DNA of 64,000 nucleotides from Robiginitomaculum sp. (GTDB taxonomy: Bacteria; Pseudomonadota; Alphaproteobacteria; Caulobacterales; Maricaulaceae), in assembly GCA_002733495.1 (NCBI GenBank), contig NVVV01000005.1:43052-107051 (forward strand), in the 5' to 3' direction. The position numbers and the translations under genes are program-made. The notes beneath the pieces are model-generated. The model was not told the DNA's origin. It worked only from the letters and a program-made list of their open reading frames with translations, and made no database searches. This document shows positions 52,093 to 63,301 of the stretch, in pieces; the stretch's first letter is position 1; the number at the start of each line of letters is the position of its first letter.

Positions 52093-54945
52093 CTACTTTC
52101 TGGCTGTTTCCAGCATAGGCTTCAGATAGCGCCCGGTCCAGCTTTCCTTGCATTTGGCAACGTCTTCAGGCGTGCCATCGACCACGATTTGCCCACCGCC
52201 ATCGCCGCCTTCCGGGCCAAGATCCAATATCCAGTCGGCCTGTTTGATCACATCAAGATTATGTTCGATCACCACCACGGTATTGCCGTTTTCCACCAAT
52301 TCCTGCAACACCTCCAGCAGCTTGCGCACGTCCTCAAAATGCAGGCCCGTGGTGGGTTCATCCAGAATATAGAGCGTTCGGCCAGTGGCGCGTTTGGATA
52401 GTTCTTTGGAGAGTTTCACCCGCTGCGCCTCGCCGCCAGAAAGCGTATTGGCCCGTTGCCCGACATGGATATAACCAAGGCCAACCCGTTGCAGGGTCAG
52501 CATTTTATCGCGCACGCTGGGTACGGCCTTGAAGAAGTCGGCGGCCTCATCAACCGTCATGTGCAGCACATCTGCGATGGATTTGCCCTTGAACAAAACC
52601 TCCAGGGTTTCGCGGTTATAACGCGCGCCCTTGCATACATCGCAGCCAACATAAACATCAGGCAAAAAGTGCATTTCGATCTTGATCACCCCATCGCCCT
52701 GACAGGCCTCGCACCGCCCGCCCTTGACGTTAAAAGAGAACCGCCCCGGCTTATAGCCACGAGTTTTGGCCTCGGGCAGGCCGGCAAACCAGTCTCGAAT
52801 AGGCGTAAATGCCCCGGTATAGGTCGCCGGGTTAGAGCGCGGCGTGCGGCCAATGGGCGATTGATCAATGTCGATCACCTTGTCCAGATGCTCAACCCCA
52901 TCAAGGTATTCGTGCGTCATGGGGAACTTGGATCCGCCATTGAGCTTGCGGGCCACGGCCTTATAAAGCGTTTCAACGGTCAGGGTGGATTTGCCGCCCC
53001 CGGACACGCCGGTCACGCAGACAAATAACCCAAGCGGAAATTCTGCGCGCACGTTTTTCAAATTATTGCCGCAGGCACCTTCAAGCACGAGGGTCTTGCG
53101 TGGGTTGGGCGTGCGCCGCTGTGCTGGCACGGGCACCGAACGCTTGCCACTGAGATACTGGCCGGTGAGGCTCTTTTTGGATTTCAGGATTTTTGCCGGC
53201 GTGCCCTCGGCCACCACTTCGCCGCCATGAATGCCCGCCAATGGCCCCATGTCGATCACATGATCGGCGGCTAAAATGGCCTCTTCATCATGTTCGACCA
53301 CCAGCACCGAATTGCCCAGATCGCGCAGATTTTTCAGGGTTTCCAGCAGGCGTGCATTATCGCGCTGGTGCAGGCCAATGCTTGGTTCGTCCAGCACATA
53401 GAGCACGCCGGTCAGGCCCGAGCCGATCTGGCTGGCCAGACGAATACGCTGGCTCTCGCCGCCCGATAACGTGCCCGATGCCCGGCTTAAAGAGAGGTAA
53501 TCCAGCCCGACTTTATTGAGGAAAGACAGGCGCTCGCGAATTTCTTTCAACACCCGCTCGCCAATGGATTTTTGCTTGTCGGTTAGCGTATCTTCCAGCG
53601 CCAAAAACCAGTCATTGGCTTCGGCGATGGATTTGGCCGTGGCCTCGGAAATATCCAGCCCGCCAAGTTTTACCGCCAATGCCTCGGGCTTTAGCCGTTT
53701 GGCATGACAGGCCGGGCAGGGGGCAGCGGACTGGTACTTGCCCAACTCATTGCGCACCCAGCTACTGTCGGTTTCGCGCCAGCGCCGCTCCAGATTGGGC
53801 ACCACCCCTTCAAAGGTTTTTTCGGTCTCAAATTTGCGTTTGCCTTCGGTATAGACAAATTTCAGCGCTTCCTTGCCGGTGCCGTAAAGCAGTTTTTGGC
53901 GAAAGCCCTCATCCAGATCAAACCACGGCACATTCATGTCGGCGTTATAATGGCGGCACAACGCCTCCAGCGTTTGGCGATACATGCGCGAGGCGCCCGA
54001 TGCCCAGGGTTTTATTGCGCCTTTTTCCAGGCTGATTTCCTCGTTTGGCACTACCAGCACTGCATCAAATTCCAGCCGTTTGCCAAGGCCATCGCAGGAC
54101 GGGCAGGCACCAAACGGGTTGTTGAACGAAAACAAACGCGGCTCGATCTCCGCAATGGTGAAGCCGGAAACCGGACAGGCGAATTTTTCAGAAAACAGAA
54201 GGCGATCCTTACCTTCCCCGTCGGCAGGTTCCGCCACGGCCAGCCCATCGGCCAGATGCAGGGCGGTTTGCAAGCTGTCGGCAAGGCGGCTTTCCAAGCC
54301 TTCGCGGATCACCACCCGGTCCACAACCACGTCGACATTATGTTTGAATTTCTTGTCCAGTTCCGGAGCATCTTCGATGGCATAAAATTCGCCATTCACC
54401 TTCAGACGCGCAAAGCCCTGCTTCATCAGGTCGGCAAATTCTTTACGAAACTCGCCCTTGCGACCGCGTACAATCGGGGCCAGAAGATAAAGCCGTGTGC
54501 CCTCATCCAATGCCATCAGGCGATCGACCATCTGGCTGATGGTCTGGCTCTCGATCGGCAGGCCGGTGGCTGGCGAATAGGGCACGCCAATGCGCGCCCA
54601 GAGCAGGCGCATATAATCGTAAATCTCGGTTACTGTGCCGACGGTTGAACGCGGATTGCGCGAGGTGGTTTTTTGTTCAATCGAAATGGCAGGGGACAGG
54701 CCCTCAATGCTTTCTACATCGGGCTTGGCCATCAGTTCCAGAAATTGCCGCGCATAGGCCGACAGGCTCTCGACATAGCGCCGCTGGCCTTCGGCATAAA
54801 TGGTATCAAACGCCAAAGACGATTTGCCCGAGCCAGACAGGCCGGTAATAACCACCAGCTTGTCACGGGGGATGTCCACACTGACATTGCGCAAATTATG
54901 TTCTTTGGCGCCAATGACGCGGATAAACTTCAAAGGATCAGACAT
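52093..54945 (-). CDS. uvrA: Excinuclease ABC subunit UvrA, 950 aa
   Basis: UvrA is the damage-recognising ATPase of nucleotide excision repair. The first Walker A is [20 protein letters not shown] (about 34-53) and the second [10 protein letters not shown] (about 640). Two ABC signatures are [12 protein letters not shown] and [15 protein letters not shown], and the zinc modules include CPACHAKRL and [16 protein letters not shown]. The full length is normal. The SOS box lies 29 bases upstream of the start, divergent from ssb. Confidence 0.97.
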   Translation of the reverse strand: MSDPLKFIRVIGAKEHNLRNVSVDIPRDKLVVITGLSGSGKSSLAFDTIYAEGQRRYVESLSAYARQFLELMAKPDVESIEGLSPAISIEQKTTSRNPRSTVGTVTEIYDYMRLLWARIGVPYSPATGLPIESQTISQMVDRLMALDEGTRLYLLAPIVRGRKGEFRKEFADLMKQGFARLKVNGEFYAIEDAPELDKKFKHNVDVVVDRVVIREGLESRLADSLQTALHLADGLAVAEPADGEGKDRLLFSEKFACPVSGFTIAEIEPRLFSFNNPFGACPSCDGLGKRLEFDAVLVVPNEEISLEKGAIKPWASGASRMYRQTLEALCRHYNADMNVPWFDLDEGFRQKLLYGTGKEALKFVYTEGKRKFETEKTFEGVVPNLERRWRETDSSWVRNELGKYQSAAPCPACHAKRLKPEALAVKLGGLDISEATAKSIAEANDWFLALEDTLTDKQKSIGERVLKEIRERLSFLNKVGLDYLSLSRASGTLSGGESQRIRLASQIGSGLTGVLYVLDEPSIGLHQRDNARLLETLKNLRDLGNSVLVVEHDEEAILAADHVIDMGPLAGIHGGEVVAEGTPAKILKSKKSLTGQYLSGKRSVPVPAQRRTPNPRKTLVLEGACGNNLKNVRAEFPLGLFVCVTGVSGGGKSTLTVETLYKAVARKLNGGSKFPMTHEYLDGVEHLDKVIDIDQSPIGRTPRSNPATYTGAFTPIRDWFAGLPEAKTRGYKPGRFSFNVKGGRCEACQGDGVIKIEMHFLPDVYVGCDVCKGARYNRETLEVLFKGKSIADVLHMTVDEAADFFKAVPSVRDKMLTLQRVGLGYIHVGQRANTLSGGEAQRVKLSKELSKRATGRTLYILDEPTTGLHFEDVRKLLEVLQELVENGNTVVVIEHNLDVIKQADWILDLGPEGGDGGGQIVVDGTPEDVAKCKESWTGRYLKPMLETARK

Positions 54946-54974
54946 GGGAACTTTTACGACTCACTTGACGAACG

Positions 54975-54989
54975 GAACATAAAGTGAAC
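54975..54989. promoter_or_regulatory. LexA (SOS) box GAAC-N7-GAAC between uvrA and ssb
   Basis: GAACATAAAGTGAAC is a perfect match to the direct-repeat SOS box of alphaproteobacteria (GTTC-N7-GTTC on the other strand). It is 29 bases before uvrA and about 186 bases before ssb, so LexA most likely controls uvrA and possibly ssb. Confidence 0.85.
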
Positions 54990-55175
54990 AATAAAGCGTG
55001 TCCACTGGCAATGCCGCGCAGATAAGCATGGACAGAGAAGAGTTTCGAGAGGCGGATACAGGTTTTGCATGTGGATTGCGTTTTTGGGTGGACGTGAGGG
55101 TGCGAACGTGAACAATCGCTCAGAATCAAAATTCAGAGACTGGCTGGATGGTATGGCCAGACAGGGGAGAGAAAA

Positions 55176-55664
55176 ATGGCGGGTGTAAACAAGGTAATTC
55201 TGGTTGGTAATCTGGGTGCAGACCCCGAAGTGCGGCGCATGAATAATGGCGACCCTGTGGTCAATTTGCGTATTGCCACCTCGGAAAGCTGGAAAGACAA
55301 ACAGTCTGGCGAGCGGCGCGAGAAAACCGAATGGCACCGGGTGGTGATCTTTAACGAGCATCTGGCCAAAGTTGCCGAGAACTATCTCAAAAAAGGCTCC
55401 AAAGTGTATGTTGAGGGGCAGATCGCGACCCGCAAATGGCAGGACCGCGATGGCAATGACAAATACACCACCGAGATTGTGCTGAACCGTTTTCGCGGCG
55501 AATTGCAAATGCTGGATAGCCGCAGCGATAGCGGCGGTGGTGGCGGCTCCTATGGGGGCGGTGGCTCACAAGGTGGCGGTTCACAAAGCGGTGGCGGTGG
55601 GCAGGGCGGCGGTGGCCAGCCAGAAAGCTTTGATCGTGATATGGATGACGACATCCCCTTTTAG
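55176..55664 (+). CDS. ssb: Single-stranded DNA-binding protein, 162 aa
   Basis: The OB fold covers residues 1-112 ([62 protein letters not shown]). It is followed by a glycine/serine/glutamine-rich linker and the acidic tip MDDDIPF that recruits partner proteins. The family's usual final acidic-hydrophobic motif is intact. It is divergent from uvrA, as in many alphaproteobacteria. Confidence 0.96.
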   Translation: MAGVNKVILVGNLGADPEVRRMNNGDPVVNLRIATSESWKDKQSGERREKTEWHRVVIFNEHLAKVAENYLKKGSKVYVEGQIATRKWQDRDGNDKYTTEIVLNRFRGELQMLDSRSDSGGGGGSYGGGGSQGGGSQSGGGGQGGGGQPESFDRDMDDDIPF

Positions 55665-55739
55665 GGGCGCGTATGCCAGCAGAAAGAAACCAAGGGGGTA
55701 GCGCAGACCAATCCGGGGTCGCTATTTACTTTCCCATTT

Positions 55740-55940
55740 CGTCACCCCGATGAAAATCGGGGTCCAGGTGAAGCCTCCTACTGAATGCCGGTTTTCACCG
55801 GCATGACGTCCATATACAAACCCAAATTATCCACTTTTCATCTTTCGAGACGATTGCTCTGCAATCCCTCAGGATGAGGGCGTGCGTTATATATCTCCTC
55901 ATGCTGAGGTGCGAAGGCATAGCCGAGCCTCGAAGTATGA
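55740..55940. repeat. Dispersed palindromic repeats between ssb and gyrA
   Basis: The 438-base spacer 55665-56102 has no gene. A unit at 55740-55808 runs from CGTCACCCC to GGCATGACG with inner arms (CCCCGAT/ATCGGGG; ATGCCGG/CCGGCAT). A second (about 55845-55880) contains TTCGAGACGATT and AATCCCTCAGGATGAGG and matches, in reverse, the segment at 32177-32231. A third holds the palindrome CCTCATGCTGAGG at 55897-55909. Confidence 0.7.
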
Positions 55941-56102
55941 GTGGTTTTTCTATTATTTTTCGCCAGGTTTTTCCCCATGCTTTGCCCTAGTCCCGAAGGT
56001 CTCTGACTGCTAGGATTACACCCTTAATTCCGCCCGATTCGAGGTCAGTCGAAAGGCATTGAACGGGCGGCATTTTTATAAGGGTATTTAGGGGATTGTG
56101 CA

Positions 56103-58955
56103 GTGACGGAAACGGGCGATAAGACTCCGGAAAATTCGCAAAATAACGGCGGCGAAAACCCACCGTCCGATCCGCCCGCACCGCCTTCGGGGCCGAGCAG
56201 TGAAGAGGGTGTGGCGCCGATTTCCATCGTCGAGGAAATGCGCAAATCCTATCTTGATTACGCCATGAGCGTGATTGTTAGCCGTGCCATTCCCGATGTG
56301 CGTGATGGTCTGAAACCTGTGCATAGGCGGATTATCTACGCCATGCACGAAAGCGGCTATACCCACGACAAGGCCTATCGCAAATGCGCCCGCGTGGTCG
56401 GCGAAGTGATGGGTAAGTATCACCCCCACGGCGATCAGGCGATTTATGATGCGCTGGTGCGTATGGCGCAGGACTTTTCAATGTCGCTGCCGCTACTTGA
56501 CGGGCAGGGCAATTTTGGCTCGCTTGATGGCGACCGGGCTGCGGCCATGCGCTATACCGAAGTGCGCCTTGGGCGCTCTGCCGAGGCCTTGCTGGCCAAT
56601 ATTGGCAAGGGCACCGTTGATTTCATTGAAAACTATGATGGCTCGGAAAGTGAACCTGCGGTTCTGCCGACCCGTTTTCCCAATATGCTGGTCAATGGGG
56701 CTGGCGGCATTGCCGTGGGCATGGCGACCAATATTCCCCCGCATAATCTTGGGGAAATAGTTGATGCCACGCTGGCGCTGATTGATGACCCGGAACTGGA
56801 TGAAATGGCGTTGCTGGATATTGTCCCGGCTCCGGACTTTCCCACAGGTGGTCTGATTGTCGGGCGCGCCGGGGCGCGTTCTGGCCTGGCCAATGGCCGT
56901 GGCTCGGTTGTGATGCGGGCGAAAGCCTCTGTTGAGGAAATTCGCAAGGGCCGCGACGCGATTATCGTCACCGAAATTCCTTTTCAGGTGAACAAGGCCA
57001 CGATGATCGAAAAAATCGCTGAACTGGTGCGTGACAAGCGGGTTGAGGGCATTTCTGATCTGCGCGACGAATCTGATCGCGATGGTCTGCGCGTGGTGAT
57101 CGAGATCAAACGCGATGCCAATGCCGAAGTGGTGTTAAACCAGCTTTATCGGTATTCGCAATTGCAGACCAATTTTAGCGTTAACATGCTGGCGCTGGAT
57201 CATGGCCGTCCACAATTGATGAATCTGCGTCAGATGCTGAACGCCTTTATCATTTTTCGCGAAGAGGTTGTGGCCCGGGCCACGCGCTTTGAGCTGGCCA
57301 AGTCGCGCGATCGCGCCCACGTTTTGGTGGCGCTGGCCGTGGCGGTTGCTAATATTGATGAAGTCATTGCGCTGATCCGCAAAGCGCCCGATCCGGCTTC
57401 GGCCCGCGAAGTTCTGATGGGCCGCGCTTGGCCGGCCCGCGATATGGGGGCATTGGTCGAGCTGATTGCTGATCCGCGTTCGCGTCTGGATGAGAACGGC
57501 AATATTCGCCTGACGCTGGAACAGGCCAAGGCTATTCTTGATCTGCGCCTGCAACGTCTCACCGCGCTTGGCGGCGAGGAAATTGGCGATGAAGCCAAAA
57601 AGATCACGGCCACCATTGCTGATCTGCTGGAGATCTTAAAATCCCGCGATCGGGTGATGGACATCATCCGCGAGGAATTGCGCGACTCTAAAGAACGCTT
57701 TGCCGTGCCCCGGCGTACACAAATCATTGATGCCGAGCTGGAAATCGATGATGAATCGCTGATTGCCCGCGAAGATATGGTGGTGACCATCACCTCGGGT
57801 GGTTATGCCAAACGGACCTCGCTGGACACCTATCGCGAACAACGCCGTGGTGGCACGGGTCGGGCCGGGATGACCACCAAGGACGAGGATTATGTGACAG
57901 AAATTTTTGTCGCCTCGACCCATGCGCCAATCCTGTGCTTTTCGTCCACCGGCATGGTTTACACCATGAAGGTCTGGCGCTTGCCCCAGGGCGATCCGCG
58001 TACCAAGGGCAAGGCATTGGTGAATTTGCTGCCGCTGGACAAGGGTGAAACCATCACCTCGATTATGGTGATGCCCGAAGATGAGGCAAGCTGGTCCGAA
58101 ATGGATGTGATGTTTGCCACGCGTTCGGGCGGCATCCGCCGCAACAAGCTTTCTGACTTTGCCAATGTCATGCGCAATGGCAAAATCGCCATGAAGCCTG
58201 ATGAAGGCGATGGCATTGTTGGCGTAAAGGCCTGTTCAGCCAGCGATGATGTGTTGCTGACCACCCGAAACGGCAAATGTATCCGCTTCCCTGTGGAGGC
58301 CGTGCGGGTGTTTGTCGGACGCACCTCTACCGGGGTGCGCGGCATAAGGCTGGCCGATGGGGATGAAGTGATCTCGATGGCGATTCTGCGACATATGGAT
58401 ATTGTGCCTGCCGAGGCGCGCGCTTACCTGAAACATGCCAGCGCTATGCGCCGCGCCATGGGCGAGGATGATGAGGGCGATACGGCTGTTGTAATTGATG
58501 ACGATGATGAGGGCGGCGATGAAGACCTGGCCCTTGGGGTTGAGCGTATTGCCGCATTGGGTGCCGCCGAACAATTTGTTTTGACTATATCCGATAATGG
58601 TTATGGCAAGCGCACCTCGGCCTATGAATACCGGGTATCCGGGCGCGGCGGCAAAGGCCTCTTTGCCCATGATTTGCGCCTTTCCAAAATGAAGGGCGCG
58701 CATCTGGCGGCCTCATTCCCGGTTGAGGATGGCGATGGGATTATGCTGGTCACTGATGGCGGCCAATTGATCCGCGTACCCACCCACGGTATTCGCATTG
58801 CCGGGCGGGCCACCGCCGGGGTCACCATTATTCGTCTGAAGAACGATGAACGCGTTGTGGCGGTGCAACGCATCGTTGAAACTGAAGAGGACGATGATGG
58901 CCAAGATGGTGATGGGGAGAATGTAGCCGACAACAACGTTAAGACAGATGATTGA
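56103..58955 (+). CDS. gyrA: DNA gyrase subunit A, 950 aa
   Basis: GyrA cuts and rejoins DNA during supercoiling. The catalytic tyrosine is Tyr151 in [11 protein letters not shown]. The quinolone region [19 protein letters not shown] has Gln112 at the position of E. coli Ser83, with Asp116 matching Asp87. The GyrA box is QRRGGTG (580-586) instead of the usual QRRGGKG. The C-terminal pinwheel carries an acidic insertion (about 785-810). There is an N-terminal extension of about 37 proline- and asparagine-rich residues. Start is GTG 56103. Confidence 0.96.
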   Translation: MTETGDKTPENSQNNGGENPPSDPPAPPSGPSSEEGVAPISIVEEMRKSYLDYAMSVIVSRAIPDVRDGLKPVHRRIIYAMHESGYTHDKAYRKCARVVGEVMGKYHPHGDQAIYDALVRMAQDFSMSLPLLDGQGNFGSLDGDRAAAMRYTEVRLGRSAEALLANIGKGTVDFIENYDGSESEPAVLPTRFPNMLVNGAGGIAVGMATNIPPHNLGEIVDATLALIDDPELDEMALLDIVPAPDFPTGGLIVGRAGARSGLANGRGSVVMRAKASVEEIRKGRDAIIVTEIPFQVNKATMIEKIAELVRDKRVEGISDLRDESDRDGLRVVIEIKRDANAEVVLNQLYRYSQLQTNFSVNMLALDHGRPQLMNLRQMLNAFIIFREEVVARATRFELAKSRDRAHVLVALAVAVANIDEVIALIRKAPDPASAREVLMGRAWPARDMGALVELIADPRSRLDENGNIRLTLEQAKAILDLRLQRLTALGGEEIGDEAKKITATIADLLEILKSRDRVMDIIREELRDSKERFAVPRRTQIIDAELEIDDESLIAREDMVVTITSGGYAKRTSLDTYREQRRGGTGRAGMTTKDEDYVTEIFVASTHAPILCFSSTGMVYTMKVWRLPQGDPRTKGKALVNLLPLDKGETITSIMVMPEDEASWSEMDVMFATRSGGIRRNKLSDFANVMRNGKIAMKPDEGDGIVGVKACSASDDVLLTTRNGKCIRFPVEAVRVFVGRTSTGVRGIRLADGDEVISMAILRHMDIVPAEARAYLKHASAMRRAMGEDDEGDTAVVIDDDDEGGDEDLALGVERIAALGAAEQFVLTISDNGYGKRTSAYEYRVSGRGGKGLFAHDLRLSKMKGAHLAASFPVEDGDGIMLVTDGGQLIRVPTHGIRIAGRATAGVTIIRLKNDERVVAVQRIVETEEDDDGQDGDGENVADNNVKTDD

Positions 58956-59577
58956 TTTTTCACTGTTTTTTGGTTTCCTTGCGGCCAGCACCGTTCTGAT
59001 TGCCATTCCCGGGCCGAATGTCATGTTGATTGCCGTGCAAAGTGCGGCTCATGGCCGCCGTGCGGGATTATTCATCGTCCTTGGTCTTACCACTGGGCAA
59101 GCCTTACAGGTTTCTCTGGTCCTGCTTGGCCTGTCGGCCCTGCTTTCCTTGTGGGCTTCAGGCTATGTGCTACTCAAAATACTGGGCGGCGGGTATTTAC
59201 TCTGGCTGGCTATTCAGGCGTTTCTACATGCGAAAAGACATATCGCTTATAACGAACCATTGGCACCGCCCACATCATCGCACCTTTTTCGCCGGGGTGT
59301 TCTGGTGGCGCTTGCTAACCCGAAAACCATGTTGTTTCACGCGGCATTTTTGCCTCAGTTTGTCTCCGGTATGTCTCCGGTTGTGCCGCAACTAATAGTG
59401 CTGGCGATCAGTTTTCTGCTGATTGCCTGGTGTCTTGATAGTGTATGGGCGATGGGTTTTGGCAGCTTGCAACGTGTGATAAAGCACCCAGTTGTGCAAA
59501 ATGGCTTGAACTGGGTATCAGGTGGTGTGTATCTGGTTATGGGCATATTGGTCCTGACACGCCGGTCGCCCGGGTAA
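58948..59577 (+). CDS. LysE/RhtB family amino-acid exporter, 209 aa
   Basis: The product is a six-helix exporter. [31 protein letters not shown] near the start carries the PGPN motif, and [17 protein letters not shown] and [22 protein letters not shown] follow, all typical of the family. Substrate (probably an amino acid such as threonine, homoserine or lysine) cannot be told. The ATG lies inside the gyrA 3' end (eight-base overlap), an unusual coupling. Confidence 0.92.
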   Translation: MIDFSLFFGFLAASTVLIAIPGPNVMLIAVQSAAHGRRAGLFIVLGLTTGQALQVSLVLLGLSALLSLWASGYVLLKILGGGYLLWLAIQAFLHAKRHIAYNEPLAPPTSSHLFRRGVLVALANPKTMLFHAAFLPQFVSGMSPVVPQLIVLAISFLLIAWCLDSVWAMGFGSLQRVIKHPVVQNGLNWVSGGVYLVMGILVLTRRSPG

Positions 59578-59592
59578 AACAGGCAAAGTCAT

Positions 59593-60087
59593 ATGAAAAT
59601 TGGTCTCTATCCCGGTACGTTTGATCCAGCCACAAATGGCCATGTCGATATTTTGGGCCGTGCCGTCAAGCTGGTTGACAAGCTGGTTGTGGGCGTGGCC
59701 CGTAATGCCGCTAAAAATCCCTTGTTTAGTCTGGAAGAGCGGGTGGAAATGATGCGGGCCGAAGCGGTGCCGTTTTTAAATGTAGCCGAGATAGAAGTGC
59801 GGCCCATGACAGGCCTGTTGATCCACTTTGCCCAGGATGTAGGCGCACAGGTGATTATCCGGGGGTTACGGGCGGTATCTGACTTTGAATATGAGTTTCA
59901 GATGACAGGCATGAACCAGCGCCTTAATCCGGACATAGAAACCGTGTTCTTTATGGCTGATCCTAGGCATCAGGCTATTGCCTCGCGCCTGATCAAGGAA
60001 ATTTCCCGGCTGGGCGGCGACATTACGCCCTTTGTCTCGCCCATGGTCGCCGAAAAACTGATGGAGAAAATCAGCAACAATGCGTAA
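59593..60087 (+). CDS. coaD: Phosphopantetheine adenylyltransferase CoaD, 164 aa
   Basis: CoaD makes dephospho-CoA from phosphopantetheine and ATP. GLYPGTFDPATNGHVDIL (residues 4-21) has the nucleotidyltransferase TxGH-like site. PMTGLLIHFAQ, IIRGLRAVSDFEYEFQM and the late ASRLIKEISRLGGDI are typical. It starts 15 bases after the LysE gene and overlaps the next gene by eight bases. Confidence 0.95.
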   Translation: MKIGLYPGTFDPATNGHVDILGRAVKLVDKLVVGVARNAAKNPLFSLEERVEMMRAEAVPFLNVAEIEVRPMTGLLIHFAQDVGAQVIIRGLRAVSDFEYEFQMTGMNQRLNPDIETVFFMADPRHQAIASRLIKEISRLGGDITPFVSPMVAEKLMEKISNNA

Positions 60088-61081
60088 AATTATACTCTTG
60101 ATGGCTGTGGTCTTATGGGCCTGCGGGGCCCCCAGCCAGGTGGATTCTGCCAAGGCACAGGAAAACCAGCGTGCGCCGGGCACCAAGGCCAGTGAGGAGA
60201 TCAAGGCTCAGGATGAGGCAGACCCGGCCCATCCTTTTGGTGCCGCTTTGCCGAATGGCCTTCTTGGGCCGCAAGAGGCCACGGACCAATGGCGCGAAGT
60301 GGCCCCCCAAAACCTCCTTTATATGAAAACCCTGCACGGCATAACGCTGATTGAAATGGCGCCGGAATTTGCCCCTACCCATGTTCAACGTATGCGCGAA
60401 CTGGCCAGTTCCGGCTATTTCGTCGGCCTGCCATTTCACCGGGTGATCAAGAATTTTATGGCGCAGGCCGGGGATGGCGATCTGGTCAAACGCCCGCCGC
60501 CAACCACCAAACCAATGAAGGGTGAATTCACCTTCCGCCGCTCGCCGGAGCAGAAATTGCAGGTGATCGGCGAAGATCGCAGCGCCAATACGGGCTTTGT
60601 AAAGGGTTTTCCCGTGGCTTCACAATCAGATGCGCTGGCAATGATGACCGTCGATGGCAAGGTCAAGGCCTGGGCATTGCATTGCTCCGGCGCGGCGTCC
60701 ATGGCGCGCACAAATGATCCAAACAGTGCCAATGCACAATTTTTTATTACGACCGGGTACCCTGATTGGCTGAACGGAAAATACACCTCCTGGGGACGGG
60801 TGCGTGCGGGACAAAAAGCGGTCAAGCAGATCAAGCTGGGCGAGCCGGCTTATCCTCCGGACATGATTGATGGTCTGGCGCTGGGCAATGATGTTCCTGA
60901 AGATAAACGAGCGCGCGTCTGGGTATTGCGCACGGATGGCAGCGCGTTTGCCCGCTATCTTGAAAGCCAGAAAGGCGAAAACGGGACGTATCCCGATATT
61001 TGCGACATCACCGTGCCGGTCCATGTGGAATGGGCCGATGCCACCGCACAACTCTCTCAAGTACAGGAAGAACAAGAATGA
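60080..61081 (+). CDS. Cyclophilin-type peptidylprolyl isomerase, exported, 333 aa
   Basis: An N-terminal signal (LLMAVVLWACGAPS) could be a lipoprotein signal with Cys15, though Trp at -2 is unusual. A charged linker precedes the cyclophilin domain (about 85-260): THVQRMRELASSGYFVGLPFHRVIKNFMAQAGDGD, then ASMARTNDPNSANAQFFITTG. The protein is longer than standard cyclophilins by a C-terminal region of about 70 residues. A periplasmic proline isomerase role is likely. It is followed by ppiB with a four-base overlap. Confidence 0.88.
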   Translation: MRKIILLMAVVLWACGAPSQVDSAKAQENQRAPGTKASEEIKAQDEADPAHPFGAALPNGLLGPQEATDQWREVAPQNLLYMKTLHGITLIEMAPEFAPTHVQRMRELASSGYFVGLPFHRVIKNFMAQAGDGDLVKRPPPTTKPMKGEFTFRRSPEQKLQVIGEDRSANTGFVKGFPVASQSDALAMMTVDGKVKAWALHCSGAASMARTNDPNSANAQFFITTGYPDWLNGKYTSWGRVRAGQKAVKQIKLGEPAYPPDMIDGLALGNDVPEDKRARVWVLRTDGSAFARYLESQKGENGTYPDICDITVPVHVEWADATAQLSQVQEEQE

Positions 61082-61530
61082 GCGATACTGACCAAACACT
61101 TAACTTTGAGCTTTCCACCGGGCCGGTTAAAATCCGCCTGCGCCCTGATCTGGCGCCCGGCCATGTGGAACGCATTACCGAGTTGGCCAATTCGGGCTAT
61201 TATGATGGCCTGACCTTTCACCGGGTTATTGATGGTTTTATGGCCCAGGGGGGGTGCCCGGATGGCACGGGTATGGGCGGTTCGGGGCAAAACCTGAAGG
61301 CTGAGTTCAGCGCCGCACCGCATTCCCGTGGCGTCTGCTCGATGGCGCGTTCACAAAGCCCCGATAGCGCCTCATCACAGTTCTTTATCTGCCTTGATGA
61401 TGCAAAATTTCTGGATAACCAGTATACCGTCTGGGGCGAAGTGATCGAAGGTATGGAGGCCGTTGATGCGTTGCCAAAAGGCGAGCCACCGGCAGAACCA
61501 GGCACAATAATCAAGGCCAGCATAGCCTAA
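61078..61530 (+). CDS. ppiB: Cytoplasmic cyclophilin PpiB-like, 150 aa
   Basis: This is a compact cyclophilin without a signal peptide: HVERITELANSGYYDGLTFHRVIDGFMAQGGCPDGTG, then CSMARSQSPDSASSQFFICL and VWGEVIEGMEAVD. The catalytic Arg (FHRV) and Gln-Phe-Phe are present. ATG 61078 overlaps the upstream stop; the frame is open further up to 61000. The pair of an exported and a cytoplasmic cyclophilin is common in alphaproteobacteria. Confidence 0.93.
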   Translation: MSDTDQTLNFELSTGPVKIRLRPDLAPGHVERITELANSGYYDGLTFHRVIDGFMAQGGCPDGTGMGGSGQNLKAEFSAAPHSRGVCSMARSQSPDSASSQFFICLDDAKFLDNQYTVWGEVIEGMEAVDALPKGEPPAEPGTIIKASIA

Positions 61531-61541
61531 CGGAGAGCCTC

Positions 61542-62147
61542 ATGAGCTGGATAAAGCGTATATTATTCAAGGAATCCACGGGTCGCCTGCGCCGGATTTA
61601 TGACCGGGTCAGTGGCCCGTCGGGACAGCTAGATAACGTTTTGACCATTCATTCCCTGCGCCCCCATACGCTGGAAGGCCATCTGGCGCTTTATAAAAAC
61701 ACCCTGCACCACGGGGCCAATACCCTGACAAAATCCTTTCGGGAAACCGTTGGGGTTTATGTCAGCGCTCTGAATGGTTGCCGCTATTGTGTCGAGCACC
61801 ATTTTACCGGGCTAAAACGCCTGCTAGAAGATGATGATCTTGCCGAACGCATACGCACGGCCCTGGAAAGCAATATTCTGGAGCCGGTGTTTAACTTGCG
61901 CGAACAAGTGGCCTTGCGCTATGTGCGCACCCTGACTCAGGCCCCCTATGCCCTGATCGAACAGGATATAAACGACATGCGTCAGGCAGGCTATGATGAC
62001 GGCCAGATTTTGGAAATTAATCAGGTCGCGGCCTATTTTTCCTATGCCAATCGCACGGTTCTGGGCCTTGGGGTGCAAACCGATGGCGAGGTTTTGGGCT
62101 TATCGCCAAGTGATGCGTCTGACCCTGACAATATGGCGCACGAGTAG
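61542..62147 (+). CDS. AhpD/carboxymuconolactone decarboxylase-like protein, 201 aa
   Basis: The product is a peroxidase-related all-helical protein. The redox motif CRYCVEHH, with an upstream SFRETVGVYVSALNG, is typical of the AhpD-like core, and the C-terminal half has YDDGQILEINQVAAYFSYANR. It may reduce peroxides or act as a thiol disulfide protein. It starts 11 bases after ppiB and ends 27 bases before queA. Confidence 0.85.
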   Translation: MSWIKRILFKESTGRLRRIYDRVSGPSGQLDNVLTIHSLRPHTLEGHLALYKNTLHHGANTLTKSFRETVGVYVSALNGCRYCVEHHFTGLKRLLEDDDLAERIRTALESNILEPVFNLREQVALRYVRTLTQAPYALIEQDINDMRQAGYDDGQILEINQVAAYFSYANRTVLGLGVQTDGEVLGLSPSDASDPDNMAHE

Positions 62148-62174
62148 GCGGGCTTTGGCCCGTTTTGCTGCATC

Positions 62175-63257
62175 ATGCGCGTTGATCTCTTTGATTTTAA
62201 CCTGCCCGAGGCGTGCATAGCCCTGCGCCCGGCTTGCCCACGCGATGCGTCGCGCCTGCTGGAGGTCACGCCGGGCGAGCCTTTGGCCGACCGGATGTTT
62301 ACCGATCTGGCGGAGCGTTTGCGCCCGGGCGATGTGCTGATCCTTAATGACACCAAAGTCTTGCCTGCGGCGCTTTATGGTTCGCGCCCGGCGCGTGAAC
62401 ATGGCGGGGGCGGTCCGGTGCGGGTCGAGGTCAATTTACACAAACGCCTTGATGCGGCGCGCTGGCGCGCCTTTGTGCGCCCGGCCAAACGCTTGCGCGA
62501 TGGGGATGTCATTGCCTTTGGCGACGACAATGAAGCCTGCATGGCCGGGGCGTTGAACGGGCGTGTGTGTGACAAGCATGAGGGCGAAATTACGCTGGCG
62601 TTTGAATTTTCGGGTGCCGTGCTGGACGAAGCGATTGCCCGGGTTGGGCAGATGCCGCTGCCGCCTTATATCGCCCGCAAGCGCGCCGTTGATGCGCGCG
62701 ATGAACATGATTATCAGACTATTTTTGCGCAAGAATTAGGATCAGTAGCGGCGCCCACGGCCAGCCTTCATTTTAGCGATGCCATGTTTGCCGCGCTGGA
62801 TGCCCGGGGTGTGACACGCCAAATCCTGACCCTGCATGTGGGGGCGGGCACGTTTTTGCCGGTCAAAACCGACGATACAGCGGGTCATAAAATGCATGGC
62901 GAGCGTTATGAGGTGAGCGAAGTTACCGCCGCCGCGTTAAATACGGCGCGCGCGCAAGGGCGGCGCATTATTGCCGCTGGCACCACGGCCCTGCGCACGC
63001 TGGAAAGCATTGCGGACGCGGATGGCGTGTTGCACGCAGGTTCTGGTGACACGGATATTTTTATTACGCCGGGCTATAAATTTCGGGCGGTCGATGGCTT
63101 GCTGACCAATTTTCACTTGCCACGGTCGACGCTTTTTATGCTGGTCAGTGCACTGGCCGGGCTTGATGAAATGCGTGCCGCCTATGCCCACGCCATTGCC
63201 GATAATTACCGCTTTTATTCCTACGGTGATGCGTCGCTTTTGTGGCGGGAATTGTGA
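62175..63257 (+). CDS. queA: S-adenosylmethionine:tRNA ribosyltransferase-isomerase QueA, 360 aa
   Basis: QueA makes epoxyqueuosine on t[22 protein letters not shown] at the start, [50 protein letters not shown] and [27 protein letters not shown] are all family signatures, with [17 protein letters not shown] near the end. Length is normal. In alphaproteobacteria tgt usually follows; here an unrelated gene and an IS element come next. Confidence 0.96.
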   Translation: MRVDLFDFNLPEACIALRPACPRDASRLLEVTPGEPLADRMFTDLAERLRPGDVLILNDTKVLPAALYGSRPAREHGGGGPVRVEVNLHKRLDAARWRAFVRPAKRLRDGDVIAFGDDNEACMAGALNGRVCDKHEGEITLAFEFSGAVLDEAIARVGQMPLPPYIARKRAVDARDEHDYQTIFAQELGSVAAPTASLHFSDAMFAALDARGVTRQILTLHVGAGTFLPVKTDDTAGHKMHGERYEVSEVTAAALNTARAQGRRIIAAGTTALRTLESIADADGVLHAGSGDTDIFITPGYKFRAVDGLLTNFHLPRSTLFMLVSALAGLDEMRAAYAHAIADNYRFYSYGDASLLWREL

Positions 63258-63301
63258 TAAGTTGTAAGATAAAACCTACTATTGGAGGCGAAATTTTATC
63301 A

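Noticed and set aside
55665..56102. Possible small RNA or CRISPR-like array before gyrA
   Set aside because: The repeats are palindromic, of different families and irregularly spaced; there are no uniform repeat-spacer units.
56430..56460. Acquired quinolone-resistance mutation in gyrA
   Set aside because: A serine-to-glutamine change needs more than one base change and the surrounding sequence looks native, so it is more likely a lineage trait than a selected mutation.
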